62,000 nt of DNA from Acanthaster planci (lineage: Eukaryota; Echinodermata; Asteroidea; Valvatida; Acanthasteridae), in assembly GCF_001949145.1 (NCBI RefSeq), contig NW_019091388.1, positions 369,212 through 431,211 of the forward strand, read 5' to 3'. The notes beneath the pieces were generated by a model. It was not told where the DNA came from and did not search any database. It saw only the letters and a program-made list of their open reading frames with translations. Shown piece after piece: positions 1 through 14,904 of this stretch (position 1 is the first letter of the stretch; each line of letters starts with the position of its first letter). The translations under genes were made by a program, and so were the position numbers.

Positions 1-2984
1 GCATTTGTGGTGTTTGGTACTTTCATTTTATTCTTCATTCATACTTCAGTCATTTAGCCATTCATGAGAGCCCACCACGTGGCTAGTCTTTAGCTCACCG
101 ACTGGATATGTGCCACCTGAAACAGTATTATTAATTTTAAGGGTATTATACCATTACAGAGGGGTAGAGGGGTATTTTAAAAAAGAAAGTAAAATTGCTG
201 AACAAAATCGTTCATCATTTTTAAAACCTGTTTGAGTTTGTGACTCAAAAGGTGTTTATGAATGGGATTAAATTGTGCTTGGCCGGTCTTTTCATTCTCC
301 TGATTTGGTCTTAAACGGCCGTCTATGTCTGCTTGGGAAGTATTAGAGTTTAATTTACCTGATTTGGTCTTAAACCGTTGGAGACTGTATGGCCATGCAC
401 ACATATTAATTTCATTTTTTTAACGAGGCGTAGCGCAGGCGTTAAGTGCACTACATAACGCGGACCAACGCACAGTACTTTGTACGTGATACGTTAATGT
501 TCGCGCTGTGTGACAACATTGTGATTTGTAAGTCTCTCGTTTTTGTACTCATTATCAGGTTTGTTCTAGCCGTAGTGGGACCCTGCCTTTGATGAAGAAA
601 ATGACCCGTTATCATTTAAATGTTTCACTGTGGAATGAATCAACACCCAATCAATTTAACTATATTTTGTTGTTCTGCAGTGAAAAGATACATTCTTGAA
701 TTCTTTCCAGGACTTATTTTTCATTGCGTACACTGTCTAAGTGCTTATAGTTGATTTTACGTTGTGCACTTATATTATGCTTTTTTCAATCTACACCAAA
801 ACACTAGAAAAGTGGCGGAAAAAAAATTAATAATGTCATTGTCAAGTCTTCAGAAATAAAGGATGGACTTTTTGTGGAGAGAGGATGTTTATGGGTTTTT
901 TTGGTATCCATGTTGCCCTTTTGCTATTTTCTCTGTCGACATCAAATATTGAAAAAGATATATTCAGCATTTTATAGATAATTATAACTTTTTTGAATCG
1001 TTTTATTGTGGACGTTTTACTAGTTAATCTTGTCGATGTCATATTGTGATTATGTTGTACTCTTGTTTCACTGAAAAAATATCTTAAAGAAAATGCCTAC
1101 AGCCTCGATGACATTTAAATAATTAGTCAATTCAATTCAAGTTTGTGACAAGAGCACAAGTACAATGACCTTTGAAAATTATTCTCCACTTCCATTTAAC
1201 GGTACTAATATTTTCATTTTCCTTTAGATTGTCCAGAATTCATCACACTCTTTTAGGCTTTTTCAGCAATCTCGTGTGCAAGGATAAGACAAACTCTCCA
1301 AAACTAACGAAGTATACTTACATTTGAATGGGTATACACACGAATATCGCATGCGGCAAATCTCGGAACTCTGTAACTTAATTTTCTGTCGTGACAACTG
1401 TTGCGTCTGGAGAATAGCTACCACTTACTGGGAAGAGATACTTAATGGTTTGAGGTTTCTTCATGATTATGTAACGTACGTCGTCGATTAAGATATCTCG
1501 ATTCATCAGTAGAAATTTACTGTGTCTGTCCAGCAGCATCGAGCGTGCGCTCCCATTTAGCATCTCCCTCTTGAGCCCAACTTGGAAAATACTGAGCAGC
1601 CTTGAAATGAATTGGTCATACATGTACCGATGTTTGCGGCTCAGTATCGATGCCTGTGCTCTGTACCGAACTGAACCGTACAACCTCGGGGAAAACCATG
1701 TCATGAGAGATTGCCGGTTTTCGATTTCCAATTTGTCTTAATGGCGACTCCCGTTTCCTGCCTGGAAACCCGGCCTGTATACCTAAATTCTCGCGCCATT
1801 TAACTGATTTACCAGTGCTTAAATAACGGGCTGCAGCAGCCGGGAAGAAGACACTGGGTGCCAATATCGATCGTTTATTCTAGCGGAAGGGTAACTTGGA
1901 GCAAGAAACATGTTTTTTTCAGAGTCAAGTTTAGAATTGACTGTCTGTTGAATGAGTAACGTAATTATCCTTGAGCGAAGCTCCTTACATTTTTATAGAC
2001 TATTTCCTTAGGAAGGGGAATGAAAAGTTCTTGACCGTTTCGTTTTCTTCTGTATTATGAATCCGAGATTGCATTTGGCGTTTGCTTTTTTTTAAGTAGC
2101 AGACATTTCTTGAGTTCGGGGAGTTCGCTGCTTTAGCTAGAGAACCAGTTGTTTGATCCGGAGTACAAGATTTGGCTTGATTACAGGGTTCCATAGCCGC
2201 GATGATAAGGTAGCCCTGCTGATCAGACACTTGCTATACTGGAACATATATTTTAGACTCATCATATTGACACCTAATCAAAATGACGAGAGCGAAAAAG
2301 TCAGATTCAAAATATATAGAAAACGTCTTGTCTCCTGGCCGATAGATCGTTTTTGTATTCTAGCCGTGTTTATGTTGCGCGTTGTTGAATAGGGAAACTG
2401 AGGTATTTATGAATGTAGTTTAATGCATTCTGCAGTTATCTCTACCCACTGTAAAGCTTGAAAAATGTTCTGCACTTTACAACACCTCAGTAAACCCACT
2501 CTAATTTTTTTATTATTATGATTCCCCTCTCTTTGGTTTTTGTTTGTTTGTTGTTTTACTACACGCACTCTTTACCCGCAGTTTCCGGTGTTTGACCGCT
2601 GTTGAGGTGATCTACAAAAATCATTTTGTTTTGGTAATCGGGAAAGAGACCAATCATGAGCCTAAGTAGAATAATTTTGCACTTGCCAACAGAAACATCT
2701 TGCCAGTGGTAATTAAAATAGGAAATATGCAGATGCTTTGGTGTTTTGGTGGAAAGAACTTTTCCAAAGTACATAAGTTGGTGTTAATACGATTAAGAGA
2801 GACATGCTTTAGGTTATGAAACCTGATTGAAAAAAAAAAGAAATATTCCACGGAATGGTGACATGATAAAAAATCCAATTTTTAGCAATAACCAGCTTTT
2901 CAGTGTTTTTCGTTTCACTAATCTTTACGCCATAACACTTTGGCGCTTTGCATATACTTAGACCACCATCCAAGGATGGGCCCA
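1..2984. other. No recognised gene
   Basis: The longest open frame is 1731-1378 on the minus strand (117 codons, start MEIENRQSLMTW), with no recognised motif, paralogue or splice partner. Nothing else supportable. Confidence 0.6.
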
Positions 2985-3110
2985 GAAGAAATCCGTCATG
3001 ATGACGTTATCACTTGTCACGTGACAAACCCAAACATTTAATTCATTTTGGGCTTGTATCTCTGGAACCGTTTGTTCCAGTGGGTTGAAATTTTGCATAA
3101 AAATAAATGT
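2985..3110 (+). repeat. CRE/E-box repeat family, distant copy
   Basis: ATGATGACGTTATCACTTGT and CACGTGAC are followed by CTTGTATCTCTGGA and CCAGTGGGTTGAAATTTTGC. The same order (TGACGTCATCA, GTCACGTGAC, TGTATCTCC, CAGCGTGTTGAAA) occurs at 41800-42175. A diverged copy. Confidence 0.6.
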
Positions 3111-5199
3111 ATTATATATGAAAATTTAAGTTATGCCATGATGATGTCACCACCTGATTTTGACGATTTTTAAATTTTTTCATTTTGGCATACTTTTTGA
3201 CATATTTCCTGAACAAAACAATTTTTTTTCAAAATTGCTTTTGCTAAACCTCTAGCAAGTCTATTAGATATCCATTTGTTTATAAATCTTGTCTGATCGC
3301 TATGAAATTCACTCAGTACGTTATTCATTTCTGAAGTGACGTCATCATGACCTCATTCATTGATTTTAACTAGTTTTTCACGATTTATATGTAGGCCCTA
3401 TACGAATTTGCATGCACACTACTACTATCTTCCTGTCATTGTTTGAAATTACTTCCTTATTCCGCAGAAAAACCGTAAATTTCAATTCACCAAGCTCAGA
3501 TATATGTGCAGATTAACACCATTTGTATTTAAGAGCCAAGTATGAAGTATGATCGTCTGATATAATTGTGTACACGGTGACCTTTGCCCTCAGTGTGGTT
3601 CATGTACACACACTTGCGGCCGCTACCAAGGCACAAGTAAGGAAATGCCCTGTGTCGCGCAGTTCGTGCTAGTTCCAGCATCGGTGGTCCGAGAAAAAAA
3701 GTAAGGACTGGTCCGATGACTGGGACTGTGGGAATCACCCTTCCTAACGGATTTTCTTCTCGGAATTAAATAGCTCACAAAACATACGAATGATGTTCAG
3801 AAAAGGCTGTGATTCCGAAGCAGCTCTGGGGTTGTTCATAATCATACGCGGTTTACTGCAACGCTCTCATTTATCTAGTAAACATTTGCAATCGTCTCAA
3901 AAGTGCCAGTTAAGTGTTATATCTGGCGGAAGTTTATGGAAGAGAGATTTCCGTCGGTCTCAAATGATCCCTTGCACATTATATTCCTACCCTCCTAACA
4001 CTGCGCATACTTGCGTCAGTCCGAATTTCTATCATTTGTTTATTGCGACACCATTTTTTTAATGTGAAACTCAAAGAATTCCTATCAGCAGGGCACATAC
4101 GGCGTCTTCAAGCATAACGTCTGATGTTTCAACACATATACACAGCTGCAGTGTTGCCGCTTTAAATAAGGCAGCACTAGTATGTTTTTTCTCAGCACAA
4201 CGCATGAGCGCACCATGAATTTCAACTAAATCCGTTCGAAAAGGGAAGGATTAGGACTAGGCTAGGATGAAGAGTTGGACAAATCCAAACAAGTGTCGTC
4301 AGGTCGCCTACCAAGACTGCAGTGATAAAAATAGCAATGAATGAGGTTGTCAAAATGACAAGTAACAGGCTTGATTTAACCACATTAAAGATGTTTTAAA
4401 CCGATTGGTTCAGTTTTTAATTGCTTGTTTTTGAGAAACGGTACAGCAGTGAGACAATGGTTGTGTGTCATTATTTTGTATATATTATTTTTTCCATCTT
4501 TTTCAGAATTTTTTCGTTTGAGCAAACAAAGAGAGGCAGAAAGATCACTTGGTAGAGGCCTCCAAGACGATAGATCACACAAGAAAATTCCGTCATAGTC
4601 GAAAGAGTTGTAACATTATGACCTCAAGCTCTGTTTCCATGTTCGCTTTCCTAATCCTATAGCAGAAGCGTTAGGGTGAAGCAAACAAAAATATGACAGA
4701 GATATATGAATAGCGTAAACGCTTTTGAGAGGGTTATATACAAGCACGCATGAAGCAAGAAAAACGTAGTAAAGAGGGTGAACGTGGTTTAAGAGGTCAT
4801 CAATTTTTTTGGTGTTATCTACGGTATAGCAGCTTCCAAGATGAAGCATGGAAGGAGATGCCACTCTAAGATTGTACTTGGAATAATGGAACATTCGAGG
4901 TAGTCCCTTTTGGCGTGAAATTTGATGGATGTGGTGTGCAGACCCTATAGTTTACCTGTTTGTCTTCCTGGAAAGCTACCAAGCTGTTGATGCCTTTACA
5001 GGAAGGGTGTTTTATTTGTTTCCGGATATATAAGTTTATTGTTCTCCAACTATCCAATCAATTAACAATCAATGACATTTAATTATAGTTTTGGTCAAAG
5101 ATGTCTTGGAGCAATGGGAGTGATACCTAAAAGATTATCCATTACAAAGTGCTAGATGGTTTTCCCATTTTGAGCAAAATGTTAGGGTGTCGCCCTTGA
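3111..5199. other. No recognised gene
   Basis: AT-rich non-coding sequence. A further TGACGTCATCATGA motif lies near 3336. Short frames lack recognisable features. Confidence 0.6.
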
Positions 5200-6540
5200 T
5201 AAAACTCATGTATTTTTCATAAGTACAATATTGCTTGACATCCATTTTTAGAACTTCTAATAAAGGACTATTACTGCTCATTTTCATTTTATAAATATGG
5301 ATTCGATAAATCAAAAGATGAGATTAAGGCATTTAAATCTATTGTCTATGATCCGAAACAAAATAACTCATTGTCGATTACAAGCTGAATCTTACATTTG
5401 TTCCTGATCCAGTCTATGACTGATTTCCAAAAAGAATCGACATAAAGACAGTTACAAAAAGATAAATAAGGGTCTCTTCCTCTTCATTACCAAATGAACG
5501 AGTTTGTGCCCAGGATTTTATGAATCCAACGAAACTGGACTATTTTTTATAACTATTTATCTAAGCCATAATTGATACGATGTTTTCTGTTTCACTTGCC
5601 TATGTACTTTCTCACAACCTTTTTGGAAGCAACAAAGATATTGTATATTCCACGCGAACCTTTTTTCATCGCTTATAAGAACATACAAGTTGAAAACGAA
5701 TGGGAAAGGAACATTGTTATTGGTCGTCAACAAATGATAAAAAGCGGCCCTAACAGATCCAATAACCTCATCATGTTCAAAAAACTCAGTGCGAACATTG
5801 AACTTAGCTCTAAAATTCCATCATTCATAAAAGCTACAGTTTTCATCCAATAGATCTCATGTGAAATGTATTCTGGCTGACGACCAGTGCTTATAATGGA
5901 TGCACTTGCCACCGATCTTAATCTGATTATTGTGCCAAAGAGCAGAGTGTCGAACTTCGTTGGTAACTAAAGGTATGTGTATCGGGGTGAATTTTTGCCA
6001 AGAATTCATGACATCGACCCAAAACTGATTACTACGAAAAATGACATTACGATCAAACAAAAAATCGATAGAACTGACTTCAATGTACAGTACACTTTCA
6101 ATGCCTAGAATTGTGTGACATAACTATGCCCATGCAGAACCTTCTGAAACCGCAAATCGGCGAAGCCAATCAATTTTAAGAGCGTCAATATAGACCATTC
6201 ATAAACCACCTAAGTTGTAATCTTGAATAATTTGATTTCTAGAAACTCGATCGTTACCTTTCCAAATAAAATTGAAGAACATAATGTTAAGATCATTCAA
6301 AATATTACCGGGAGGATCAGGTAAAGTGAAAATGTAATAAATACGTTTATAAGTAGAGATTATACAACTGTCACTCTTCACAGAATAGTAAAGTTCCGTT
6401 TAGACCACTGGGCAAAGAGTTTTCTTCATGTCAAATAAATCATTATAGTTAATCATAACCATAGAGGCCAAAACTTTACAGGGAAGTTAATCAACAAACT
6501 TCCTTGCGTTCTTTTAGAGTTAATTAGTACAGTTTTTTTA
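5200..6540 (-). mobile_element. L1/Tx1-type LINE, C-terminal remnant
   Basis: Minus-strand segments at 6381-6199 (LPDPPGNILNDLNIMFFNFI, WKGNDRVSRNQIIQDYNLGG) and 6060-5857 (FRSNQFWVDVMNSWQKFTP, ALWHNNQIKIGGKCIHYKHW) match the order beyond the RT in L1/Tx1 LINE proteins: LPDPP...FxFIWxG...IQDYxxGGL, then FW.DV..AW, then LW.N..I...P..YK.W. Weaker traces (GNEEEETLIYLFVTV near 5490) continue downstream. Many stops. The RT itself is not present here. Confidence 0.75.
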
Positions 6541-6599
6541 ACATGGCCGGTACACTAACTTTGTTACTCTAGTTCCTGGTTACAAAACAAGATGCCTTA

Positions 6600-7260
6600 C
6601 GTTGGAGTTTCTAGAGTGCGGTTTTGCTAGACTTTGTGCATGGATCCCGTGCAGACATCATTGTAATATTCTAGACGGGGACGAACTAATAACGTGCGAG
6701 AGTTGCTCACTGCAATCTTCCAGACGTTTTTGCAGATTCCCACACACAGCTGCTGCCTTAAGCATTATCTTGGATGTGATATTCCACGCCAGATCATGTG
6801 AAATTACTACTCCCAGGTGTACAAGTGTGGCGTTTTGTAACTCCGAGGGGAACGCTGTGCATTGTAATATCTTTTGGGGGTAAAATGCACGACGAAGCAC
6901 TTAGTAGTGTTGAAGTCCATTTGCCATATTTTGGACAACTTAAACAGTTTATTAATGTCATAGTATAGAAGTTCCGGATCTGATCTCACTTGACAATAGA
7001 GAATACAGACATCTGCAAACAGTCGCACGCTTGATTTGACTGAAGACCGCGAGTCGTTGATGTAAATTAAAAACAGCATGGGCCAGGGACTGTGCCTTTG
7101 GGAACGCCGGATACAGCAGTTGCTTGGGATGAAAATGAACCTTCAAGTGCGGCACTTTGATGACTATGAATCATGAAATGCTTGATCCAGGTATGATGTG
7201 ATCCTCTGATAACCAAGCGATCAGATTTATGCACAAGCCTCGTTGGCTAAAGTTCGAGTC
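6600..7260 (-). mobile_element. CR1/Jockey-group LINE reverse transcriptase fragment
   Basis: On the minus strand the order is RGSHHTWIKHFM (about 7190), GVPKGTVPGP (about 7090), MLFLIYINDSRSSVKSSVRL and FADVCILY (about 7010), then WQMDFNTTKCFVVHF (about 6915) and GVVISHDLAWNI (about 6800). This is RT motifs 3 to 7 of a CR1/L2/Jockey-group LINE. The FADD box reads FADV, so the second catalytic Asp is lost. At least two frame changes are present. Orientation matches the neighbouring Tx1-type remnant, but the clades differ, so these are separate insertions. Confidence 0.8.
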
Positions 7261-10200
7261 TAACACTCTCGACATGACTTAATCTGAAAGAGTTACTCAG
7301 CATAGCTTCGAATTAAAGCCTTTCGTTCATTCGTTTCTTTGTCTTTCTGTTTTGTTTTTCGAAGGGGCTGGGGTTGTTTCAGTTAGAAACCATACTTCCA
7401 TAAATTAAAGGAAACACGCAATGGACATTCAGCTCAACTTGTTTTCATACATATTACTATGTGTCACAACAATACAAACAAGATCTAAATACTTATTTTC
7501 ACTGGAAGTGACGAGACGGTGGTACATTTTCATTCTTAGAAAATCCTTTCATTGGTGCTTTTTAGAGCGCGCCATTTTGCTCTTTTCACAAAAGGCACTC
7601 CTTCTCTAAAGAGCACAAGAAAAAAATTTTAAAAACTACTTTAACGACAAAGATTTGTAGATATATTGGCCAGTTATGCTATCCGAACAAACTGCTTCAT
7701 ACGATAAACAAGTAAAAAGTAAAACTTTCTTCAAACAAACTCGGAAAAGTACGATATATATATATATGTACACACAGCTATGGAGACACTACTGCTTTGC
7801 CTTGGATAACATCATGCCTTGGTTCATGAAAATGGAAATTTTCATTGGCATTAAAACCAAACTGTTTAAGTTTTTTCCCCTTTACTATCCGCGGAGGAAC
7901 AAAGTCACTTTAACTTTGCAGGAAATCTTTCTTGCATGGATCGGAGTCATAAAAATATACCCTTTATAGAACGTGATAGGGTGGCCCCATGTGAAATCCT
8001 CATAGGCAGGCAGCACATGGGTTGTTGTAGCTCGCTACGTGACTATTACAATCAGGCTTTATTTCAAACGCGAGCCAAATCCTGATAACAATTTGCAAAC
8101 CTACAGGCAGGGACATGTAACAAGTTTTTCCTTTTTTTAATTTTTTTCAAACTTTTATCAATTATTTAGTCGTGCACTTTTGGTGTGTAATTAACGTTAT
8201 GCATAAAATCATGACTTTTGTGACGACATCGAAGACAGTTTTTAAAAGGTAATGAGACAGCTCATTTTCAGAAACTTCGTATGCTGTGAAGTAGGTACTG
8301 CCTCAATTAACAAGTTTTCACACAAAAACCAGCCGAAGCCACCGTATCGTCTACGTGAAAAACACACTTCCCGTTCCTGTGACCATCGCGAGAAAGGATG
8401 CAAGATCTTATACCAGAGAGTAGGCAAAGCACTCACCTAAACAGCAGAAACTATCAACGGTGGAAGTTGGTCATTTCAAAGATATTTTCACGTAAATAGG
8501 TGCTTTTCATCCCCTTTTGTTCACTTTGTTCAGTTTCGTTTCCTATTCTGTTCATTCCTTCTTCGTGGTTTTGTTTCCTTTATTAGTCTATTTTTCCCAG
8601 AGGGTCCCAAGCACCTCACACCCTTCACCCCCCACGACGCCCATTATGGCCTATTTCATTTTAGGATAATGACACCAAGAGCAAGACAGCAGTTCTATAA
8701 TAATAATCTTAAAATGTCTGAAGTTAATTCGCCTTGAAACGTCCTCCTTGCTTGATAACAGACTAATGTAAGGAAGACGACCGGAATATTATATTCTCCG
8801 TTAGAGGCACGGCTCATCGAGAATCATGCCTTCCGTAGTCGCCACGGTGCTAATGATGTACAACCGCACAAACGACACCGGGACGGAGATATTAAAGGGG
8901 TTATACAAAAAAAATTGAATGAAATTTTATTTAATCCATTGCGTCTTGTTCTATATATTAGCTTCCATTTCAGTTTTGATGTTGCCATTTCAGAAAGTGT
9001 CTATTATAGACCTTTTGCGTTTTTACTATCATACAAATTCCATATTTTGGAAATCACAGATAGACAAGAGTATTAGTTAAACATTTTCGGCACAAAAAGG
9101 TTCAAGAATTTGTGCTTTACTTCGGTTTATTAGCGAAAGTAAAAAGAGAACAGAGAGAGTGAGACAGAAACCAAAGAGGACAAAAAGTCGGTCTGCAATC
9201 TATTATCGTTTCCCACATATAATAGTAGCCACCGCCACTTCTTCCTGTTAATCTGCGCAATTTCACTTCGGCAAGTATACATTATATAATAAATCTCCAG
9301 ATAACTTCTAGCAGTATATCCAATTATCATACGTCTGTAGATGAGATTGCACCTGCCCGTACAGATGATTCGGATCGGGTTAAACCGACGCCTTTGGAAT
9401 ATTTCAGTGAAAGTAATAGGGTAACAACATGCATGGTGTTTTATAAAATACTGCAACATTCATAACCAGTGAAAAGGGAGTCGATTAAATAAAATTACCA
9501 ATTGTGTGTATATAGTCCGCATAGTGTCTAGAGGGAAATGTTATACAGTTTGCACAAAATTCTGAATGATATCGCAAAGGTTTATGTGGGATAATGGAAC
9601 ACAAACGCCTCGGCCAGTATTATTAAAACTGAGGCGCCATAGTTAAATCAGTAGAGGTTTGAAAGCCGAGCCTCAGAATGATACTTGCAAAAGTTACATC
9701 TATTAACCTGAAAGAAAAGCTGTCTTAGTTTCCAGTTTATAGTGGGGGTTCTTTATTCCCTCTTCTTGCAGCTGATATTCCCGAGATTTTGGTATAATGC
9801 CTAGTTTGAACGTGCGTAATGCATGCACAGGTGATGGCATAAAACATGGGGACTCCAAAAACGCAATACAAAATCTAACATTCGTTTTCTCCCAAATTAA
9901 ATTTACCAAATGGAATCGCTGGAAAGACCTGCGAAATGAGGATACTGAACTGAACAGGGTTCCAAAAACAACAACAACAATGATTCTGAAATGATTCCAA
10001 AACAGTAACGTCCGACAATTATTTTTGGCGAAAATAGATGTTATGCTTTGGGTATGTGTTTCATTTTAAGGGATCACCCGGCATTACAGAGGATATACTT
10101 GTGGGAGTCGGTGCAGGGCATGATCAACATCCAACATACACTTACCTGTTGCGGATAGATCATACAGAAGGTAGAGCTTTGATGAGCAACATTTGTCTCT

Positions 10201-13200
10201 GATAGTAACGAGCCTGTAGGTTGTGTCTGTTTCATGCAGGTCCTATGCACGAAATGTCTCACGAGCCGGGAACACGGGCGATATCTCTGGTCTCCCCAGA
10301 GGGGACGGATTGGTGTAAATATGACTATCGATTGAAGACAGTACCCTGGGAAAAAATCCAAAAAGACAATCAGCATGGGCAACATCCACTTGAGCAATTT
10401 GGAGCGAATCGAGTCCTTGAGTCGCCACCCCAGAAAATAATGTGATCTAATTCCACTGTTGCCTTGTAAACCAAGACAAAGGCAATCGCTGTAACGACGG
10501 GCTTTTGAAGCATTTCAATAGTGAAAATTGAATCTCATAAACATTAAGATGGATTCTAAGGTAGAAGTCACTCTAGACGATAGGCATAAGTAGCATCAGG
10601 TTTTCTCCAAAATTATTGCTTGCTGCTGCCATCGCAGTCCATTTATTTTGTGCCGTGCCAGAGCAGGGCTTAAGTCTTCATAAACATGCAGTACTGTAGC
10701 GATGGACTCTAGACGTGGAAAATTATAGTTTTTTTGACAGCAACTGCTTTGGTCATTGTGTGATCTTTTTGGTAAATTAACTAGGTTAAATGTCCAAATC
10801 AACCCAGAACGCCTACGCAGGAGATATAGCGAATTACAACTTAACTCCATTTTCAAACATTTCTGATAAAAAAGAAAAATTGTGAAAAAAGTCATTCAAT
10901 TTCAGGCACTGGAGAGCTATAATGTCAATTCGTACGATAAAAAGTAAATACGCGTGTCTGTGCAAAGCAAGTACCAATTATGTTTTCTACTTGTATGCGT
11001 TATTCCTCTCGACGTAAAGTGAACTTTACCTTTGGGAAGACTCCATAAAGCTGTAGTGAAGAAGCAGTAGAGAATACCTGTATTTGTTAGTAAAACCAGG
11101 TCAATGAAAGTCCCCCAAAACACATTGCTGGCCCTGGTCGTGTCTTAGGTCATGCAGCTATGGCAGAATGGACTCCGGCAATCGTACTAAGGTGAGCTGG
11201 TTTCATTCTTGAAATTTAAAGGAGAAAAGAGGAGAGGGGGAAATCAGTTTCAATCTAAGTGCCCGGAGTTCGCCTCATTCAATTACCGGGAACGCCGCAA
11301 TGGGACGAATTTAAGGCTACTCTGGGGATACTTGAGTCGTCTCATCCCGTCGCAAGAGTGGGTCTGAACACGCTGAACCGGCGGAATCGGCGAAGTTGCC
11401 ACCAGAGTTAAATGTCACAAGTTGTTTCTTGTTTCACTTTTGATTTGGCGTTATCAGTCCATCTCTTGCCCAGATGTCGGGTCGTATGAAACTTGGCAAG
11501 AGGAAAGGACTACATCGCAGTGGGCCAGTTGCAAACTAAGTGAACTGACACAGAGAGGATTGCGGACCTTTATCGTTTTATAAGTAAATACAGTTGCATA
11601 CAGAGAATGGAAATTTAAATGGCATTATCTAGCGCCGTCCACATTGTTCATGATTGATGAAGATTGGACTGACTTTATCAATTATATGTGGATTTTGTGT
11701 GGATTTTGGAAGAATAATGTATTTCCGGATGGTTGATATAAAGGCTTTAATTTTCGGTTTGAGTGATTCATGTTGAAGAGGGAAGGCTAGTATCCCACTT
11801 CTTTGTTTTTGCCAATAAATGAAAAACATGAAAAGAAATCAATCACAAGCAAGTGTACATGTAATAGACTCTGGCATTCTCGGAGCCTGTGATCCATACT
11901 GATTTTGCTCTTAATATGTCTGAGATGTATTCAAATCATTCACTGATTTTTTTGTGTTTACCTGATAGAGAAATGAAATCCCAGCGGGACGAATACAAGT
12001 TGCTGTGAAATGTTGATTAGTGATCAGATTGATAAAATCATTATTTACGGAAAGCCTGATGCCCGTGAGATAACGCAACATAATGTTTTGTTGGTCTAAT
12101 TTTCCGAAATTGTAATGAAGAACACCATCAAACGTGTTCTATTTCTTATAACATTAATAAGCGCAATGAAAGTAAAATTTATTTGGGAGTAGTTTCTGGA
12201 TATTATTTTACAAATAAACGCTAAATGCAAATGAAATCACCGAGCACCACTCCTGGGTCTGTTGAGAACAAGGCTGAGGGACAAGAGCGCTATCAATTAA
12301 ACAATGACTGGGTGTTTCACAACTTGTCAACACTTAAAATTTAAACTCCTTCATTTAGTTTCAACCAAATGAAATTTAGGACCTGAAGTACAAGCTTTCT
12401 GTTGAAATTTTATATCAGAGCTACTTGGTCTAAGATCTTCGTTTTCAGCGAAATTGAGGCTTTGTACACATTTGAAATCACACAAATTTACACCAAGGGG
12501 TCTTTCGACCTTAATTCGTTAAACTACGCTGTGTCTGGATAATTTTGCTCGAAACATCAAAATATATTCATATATATGTGAAAAAGGGGCCATAGCAAGT
12601 GCAGTATGGCTTGTTGTCCAAAATAACGATTCCTTAAAAAAAGCCGAACAGTTTACTTTCTAATTACACTGAATGGATTTTGTTCGATTATATTATTTTA
12701 AGTCTGAACTCAAGAAGAGCTTGTTACCGAGTAACTGAATAACGTGTCACAAGGATCTGGTCATTACGTCGCGAATGCGGCACCATTAGTAGCGACAAAA
12801 CTCTGTTGAAAACTTCCAGCCCGCAAATTTCAAATTTTTAATAATTACTATGTCAACTAAAAACTAGCTCAATTGCCACTGTCAGTTTAATAGTTTAATG
12901 GGCAATCTACGTTAAAAACGCTTGTGGCAATATTTACCAGTTGTATATTGGCTATTGATTAAGTATGTTACAAGTGGCCCACACGTCCTCAATAATTAAA
13001 GTTGTGTTCCGTGTTGAATGAGTGGTAAGACATACCTGAATCAAATCAGCACGGCGAGGCCCAGGCATTGGTCTCAACGATTGGCTTGGTACACGAAATC
13101 AGAGGAGAACTTGGGAAGATAATATGGGCCGTTCCGGAGGTACGAAATTGGGTTAGATCTACGGTGAGGAAGATTTGAGAATGCAAGCAGCGGGTGAGAC

Positions 13201-14147
13201 AACGAATTCCTGCAGGCGACCTCGGCGACTGTCTTAGGTAGCATCGATTCTTGTCTCCACTTCCGAAGTCCTAGCCTCCACGTAATGCAATATAGCGCAT
13301 ATCGCACTCGCTACAACCGCAACAAAACACCGCGAAGTCGCGCTTCCAATCAAACAATATTGAGTCTCTCCTGTCTAGGTACAAGAGTGCGACAGTGTGG
13401 CACAGCTATCATTTTTCTCGCGGAAAAGTAAGAATTAATTTCGGAGCGGTGAATTAGAGGGGAAAAAAGGCTCGCTGCTGAAATAGACAAGGAGGGGTAG
13501 TTGTCGGCAGTCTCGTGCGGTTGGCAGGGAGCGTGTCAAACTGGACTCCTTGAGGGACGCCCAGACTCGATTGCTTGTCCATTAATTGTCGCTCAGGGCA
13601 ACAGTTGCATTTAGTTGCAAAGACCCATTTTAGATTGACTGCGCTGCCTGCCACTGATAGTCCTGGAGAAAAGAGCACGCTGTCCACCCTAACTCACTGG
13701 TCCATAAGGCTTTACAGCTGACGGCGTTTTCTTGGCAATCCCTCATCTGTGCATTGAGACACTTTCTTTGCGATTTTTTGGCACCTCTAATGACACACTT
13801 TAGGTGTAGAATGTCACAATGACTTATTTGTATCTCTAAGAAACAAAACCAGATATCGCCCTCATAATAATTTTTGCTATTGGAATTGCCCTGAGGAAGA
13901 TATTCTTGTAACAAACGTATTCGCCAGTAAACAAATCAACCTCTACGGCGAATCATCATTCGAAAAAAATCATTCCATTTCTGCCCTTTCTTTTCAGTTT
14001 CATTAAACTACCATACTAACCCACTGATGTCACTTTCAGTGCTTTGAAACTAGCTCTTTCATCAATACATGAACCTTTGTGGTTTACGTGTTTATGCATA
14101 TCCAGATTTTGATCCTCTGATGGTGTTACATAGACTGTGCTTAACTT
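7261..14147. other. No recognised gene
   Basis: About 6.9 kb without a supportable gene. Around 7975-8050 the text GGCCCCATGTGAAATCC-CATAGGC resembles 25342-25370 (same strand), a possible short dispersed repeat. Minus-strand frames at 9459-9130, 10397-10074, 13914-13630 and 13687-13454 are open for 77-109 codons but show no known motif. Confidence 0.55.
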
Positions 14148-14215
14148 AGTCCCAAATCCTCCGATTTCAATATGATTTTACATACACCCTAGGGGGTTTG
14201 GGTTATTAGCATGAT
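14148..14215 (+). repeat. Dispersed repeat R3, copy A
   Basis: CCCAAATCCTCCGATTTCAATATG followed by TACACCCTAGGGGGTTTGGG matches the copy at 33248-33313 in order and strand. Short (about 65 bases); flanks do not match. Confidence 0.7.
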
Positions 14216-14904
14216 AAGGTATTCGTCCCTAAAATGTGGAGTATTTGTTATTCCCCTTTCCATCGATGTACTCAAGCTGTCAGTTGTCAAAGAATCGGTA
14301 TCTTTGGACGACTTTGTTCAAACACTAATGAGCGACAAACCATGCAGGGTAATCATGTTCAATCTGCCTACTGCGACCTGCAATTCATAAAAAAAACAGA
14401 AATGTGGTTTGCCTTTGCGCCTTTTGTTAATGTTCTTTCAATGAGCAATCATTTTGGCTGAACCACATGCAGCGTTTTAGCAGACTAAAATGATACAGCT
14501 AATACATTCGTTGTTTGGATTTTATTTCAGTTCACCGGCGAAACTGCTTAAGGAAAGTGATTCCCTCTATATACACTGAAAATGCCGCCATATACACCAT
14601 ATAAGGGGTGGTGTTCATGATAAAGATGTACGTCTCTAATGCGTATCAGAATCATGTAGAATCTTAACAGCAGAACTTCATATTTATGGCGTTAAAAATG
14701 GCTTTCCCTTTTTAGGGACGGGATCAAAAATACATTGACCGTTTACATGAATCCGCATGCGCTTCTTGCCGTTTTGCACGCCCTTCCGTTCACCCACGTT
14801 CCAAAGGGCACTTTAGAACGCATTCCTACACCATTCTCTGGCATGAATCATTGAGAGTGTATTGTTGTGTTAACTGGCCGTTCCTTTGCGCGCAAGAACG
14901 GCAG